Assembly (NCBI GenBank): GCA_022749755.1 | Contig: CM040453.1 | Location: forward strand, 17,555,368-17,619,367 | Origin: Azadirachta indica | Lineage: Eukaryota; Streptophyta; Magnoliopsida; Sapindales; Meliaceae | Length of the DNA: 64,000 nucleotides | Direction of reading: 5' to 3' | Shown here: piece by piece, positions 62,150 through 64,000 of the stretch | How positions within the stretch are numbered: position 1 is the stretch's first letter | Layout: every line of letters begins with the position of its first letter | Notes under the pieces: model-generated | Seen by the model: the letters and a program-made list of their open reading frames with translations, nothing else | The model's database searches: none | What the model was told of the DNA's origin: nothing | Program-made: the position numbers and the translations under genes

Positions 62150-62640
62150 TCTCTAAAAAGAAGAATACTTAAAATAATTTTTTATTATTTAAATAAAAGT
62201 ATATTTTATTATAAGTCTTCTAAATATGTATTTTAGAAAAGATTTGAAAATTATTTTTTATTTTAAAAATTAAGAATAATTTTACTAAAACTGTCATTTA
62301 AATATGAAAAAAAAAAAAAAAAAAACGATTTAAAAATTATTTTTATATTTTTTTAAAATAAAAATAAGTTTATTAAAACTTCTCTAAACACATATTTTAG
62401 AAGACGGTTTACAAAAATCGTTTTTATTTCTTAGAATTAAAGTCGATTTTATTAAAACTGTTCTGTTCTCTAAACATATATTTTAGAAGATAGTTTACAA
62501 AAACCCTTTTTTTTTTAAATTAAAGTCAGTTTCATTAAAACAGTTCTTGAAACATATATTTTAGAAAACGGTTTACAAAAACCGTTCTTATTGTTTAGAA
62601 TTAAAGACAGTTTTTGAATAAACCGTCTTAAAAAATAAAA
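62150..62640. repeat. Right subterminal repeat cluster
   Basis: At least four units carry 'ttttagaagacggtttacaaaaa' and 'ctgtt.tctaaacatatatt' (about 62390, 62480, 62555). They are the mirror of the left cluster and include short inverted pairs gacggttt/aaaccgtc. Confidence 0.7.
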
Positions 62641-62685
62641 ACCATCTTCTATTTAGTGTGCTCTTTTAATTATTTTCTAGTAGTG

Positions 62686-63280
62686 GCGCTCTTACTCTCA
62701 CATATATTCTAGACTCCTAGTTTGAGTCTCGTGCCATGTTTGAACACCAAAACAGCAATAATAGCAATCAAGTCCATTTAATATATATATCACAAGGCCA
62801 ATTCAAACATGACACCAATTGATATTTAGGATGTGTATTGAGTAGATTAACAAATAAGATTCATGGACTTAGACAATATTTGCCTTACATAATTAATTGA
62901 CACAAGAAAATTTTGTCTACTGCAAAAATAACTTCTATGTCCTTAAACCTTCGAATGATTCAAAATATTTTGTCTATTTGTATCAAATCTCTAACACTTT
63001 TTATAACGAGTGAAATACCTCTCCAATATGATATACATGCTCTTAAAAAACCTTAAGGGTGTGTTTGGCAATACAAATTAGACTGTCTTAAATTATAATA
63101 TATTGCATTAGATTGGATTGTATTAAATTGCGTTAGATAAAATTTAATATAGTGTCTTATTGTACTGTAAAATATCAAATGTATAAAATTTATTTCTTTT
63201 ATCAATTAGTTGTATATTATTATTTTTTTATTACTAACTAAAAATAATTAAAAAATTACTTATGTTAACAACAAAAATTG
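62686..63280. other. Right flank, no gene seen
   Basis: It does not continue the copia RT that flanks the left end. A 'gggtgtgtttggcaatac' phrase at about 63057 resembles the end of a hAT-type MITE, but no matching inverted end is visible in the window. Confidence 0.4.
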
Positions 63281-63284
63281 TTGC

Positions 63285-63605
63285 TGTCTATCATCACCAC
63301 TGACCACCACCAATAATTGTTTATTCGTTTAGGTTACTATGACTACCATTGAGATAATTATTGAATGCTCTACACAATGGTATCATTACCATCACTGCTT
63401 GAACAATTGTTCGTCATAGATCTAAAGTGGAATATTTGTTATCTAACAATTTAACTTCAGATCTACAACTAAGAATTACTGAAACAGTGATATTAATAAT
63501 ATCATTGCGTAGAGTGTTCAACGAACATTATAATGAAATCTATGATGACCCAAACGGTGATTTGTGGTGGTGGTCAATGATAGGTGTAATGGTCGATGGT
63601 GCAGG
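63285..63605. repeat. Foldback (large imperfect hairpin)
   Basis: The left half (CACTGACCACCACC ... ATGCTCTACACAATGG ... CACTGCTTGAACAA) is matched by the inverse of the right half (CATTGACCACCACC ... ACACTCTACGCAATGA ... CACTGTTTCAGTAA). Pairing continues almost to the centre near 63438. The open frame at 63427-63618 is a by-product. It could be a foldback element or a hairpin-RNA source. Confidence 0.7.
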
Positions 63606-63715
63606 GTGGCAAACATAGAATAAGATTTTGAAAACTTTTTTTGTAAAGGAATTTTAAAAATGAGTACAGAATAGACTTAACCTGTAAAAGGGTGCGGTCC
63701 ATGTCTGACTATACT

Positions 63716-64000
63716 CACTACTAGACAAATGAGCATTACTAATATTAGGCTCCTAAATACTTTTGAGAAAATATCAAGGCTAATGTACAAAAATGGGCTT
63801 TTCCTATAAATGATAGAATTGTAACAAAAATCACTAACACTAAACAACGAGCATAAGTATTATATGAGACCATAGTATCACTAAAAATAATAACGTTGAT
63901 TCAGCTCTATTTTTACTAATAAAATGACATCGTTTTTACAAAATTAATTTTTTTAATCAAAAAGCAAAAAATTTAAAATTTTATAAGCTTGAAACATTGT
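63716..64000 (+). mobile_element. Second CACTA-type terminus, cut by the window edge
   Basis: It begins CACTACTAGACAAATGAGC, the usual form of a CACTA transposon end, with A/T-rich text after it. No gene is seen before the window stops. The sequence after the first 10 bases differs from the ends of the giant element, so it is another family. Confidence 0.45.

Larger units (their letters stand above)
41493..62685. mobile_element. Giant inverted-repeat element with CACTA termini carrying captured genes
   Basis: The left end reads CACTATTAGAAAATAATT and the right end is the inverse of CACTACTAGAAAATAATT, both followed by AAAAGAGCACACTAAATAG and subterminal 'gacggttt' repeats. This is the signature of CACTA (En/Spm) DNA transposons. 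From both ends inwards the two sides are inverted copies: left arm about 41493-50705, right arm about 53853-62685, spacer 50706-53852. No transposase is encoded, so it would need an enzyme from elsewhere. The 3-bp flanks differ (tta left, gcg right). The right flank also does not continue the copia RT found on the left, so the locus was rearranged or the arms arose by a more complex event. The cargo is described separately. Confidence 0.75.

Noticed and set aside
41490..62688. A 3-bp target duplication for the giant element
   Set aside because: The flanks read tta and gcg, so no duplication can be claimed.

Overview
The window is AT-rich nuclear DNA from a flowering plant, probably a eudicot. 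The evidence is plant-type transposons of the CACTA (En/Spm), Mutator, Ty1/copia and Ty3/gypsy classes, GT-AG introns, and fragments of plant gene families: AP2/ERF cytokinin response factor (CRF), LONELY GUY (LOG), DUF620, cytochrome P450 and LRR receptor-like protein. I cannot name the species. I found no clearly intact host gene. Almost everything is nested, decayed mobile DNA with captured gene pieces. There is a 100-base assembly gap (N) at 4996-5095.

Layout. 1-5100: relics of a gypsy-type gag-like transposon gene. 6170-7310: a long inverted-repeat element. 9940-10710: a tandem array of about 105 bp. 12.2-16.7 kb: a Mutator-like element with a DUF1985-like gene on + and a dead transposase on -. 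17.5 kb: a cytochrome P450 fragment. 18.3-28.9 kb: a decayed CACTA element with TNP2-type transposase and a second gene ending in a Ulp1-type cysteine protease. 29.5-32.4 kb: LRR receptor-like protein pieces, interrupted by a repetitive insertion, then a 21-bp tandem array. 33.4-41.49 kb: a Ty1/copia reverse transcriptase pseudogene split by a Ty3/gypsy element (34242-41051) with two LTRs and a 5-bp target duplication (gtatt/atatt).

41493-62685 is the most striking part. It is a roughly 21-kb unit with CACTA-type ends (CACTATTAG... and the inverse of CACTACTAG...) and two inverted arms of about 9 kb each around a 3.1-kb spacer. Each arm carries a copy of a CRF-type AP2/ERF gene with its promoter, a three-intron model and a short upstream ORF encoding a membrane-like peptide. 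Each arm also carries a degenerate LTR element with a plant 'Transposase_32'-like gene. The spacer holds a piece of a DUF620 gene with its intron, a copia gag piece, and a piece of LOG, the cytokinin-activating enzyme. One mobile unit has therefore collected sequence from cytokinin synthesis (LOG) and cytokinin response (CRF). The right CRF copy is broken by only one extra A. The left copy has two stop codons in the AP2 domain. Transcription across the two arms could form a very long hairpin RNA; that is inference.

62.7-64 kb holds a foldback structure of about 320 bp and the start of another CACTA-type terminus at 63716.
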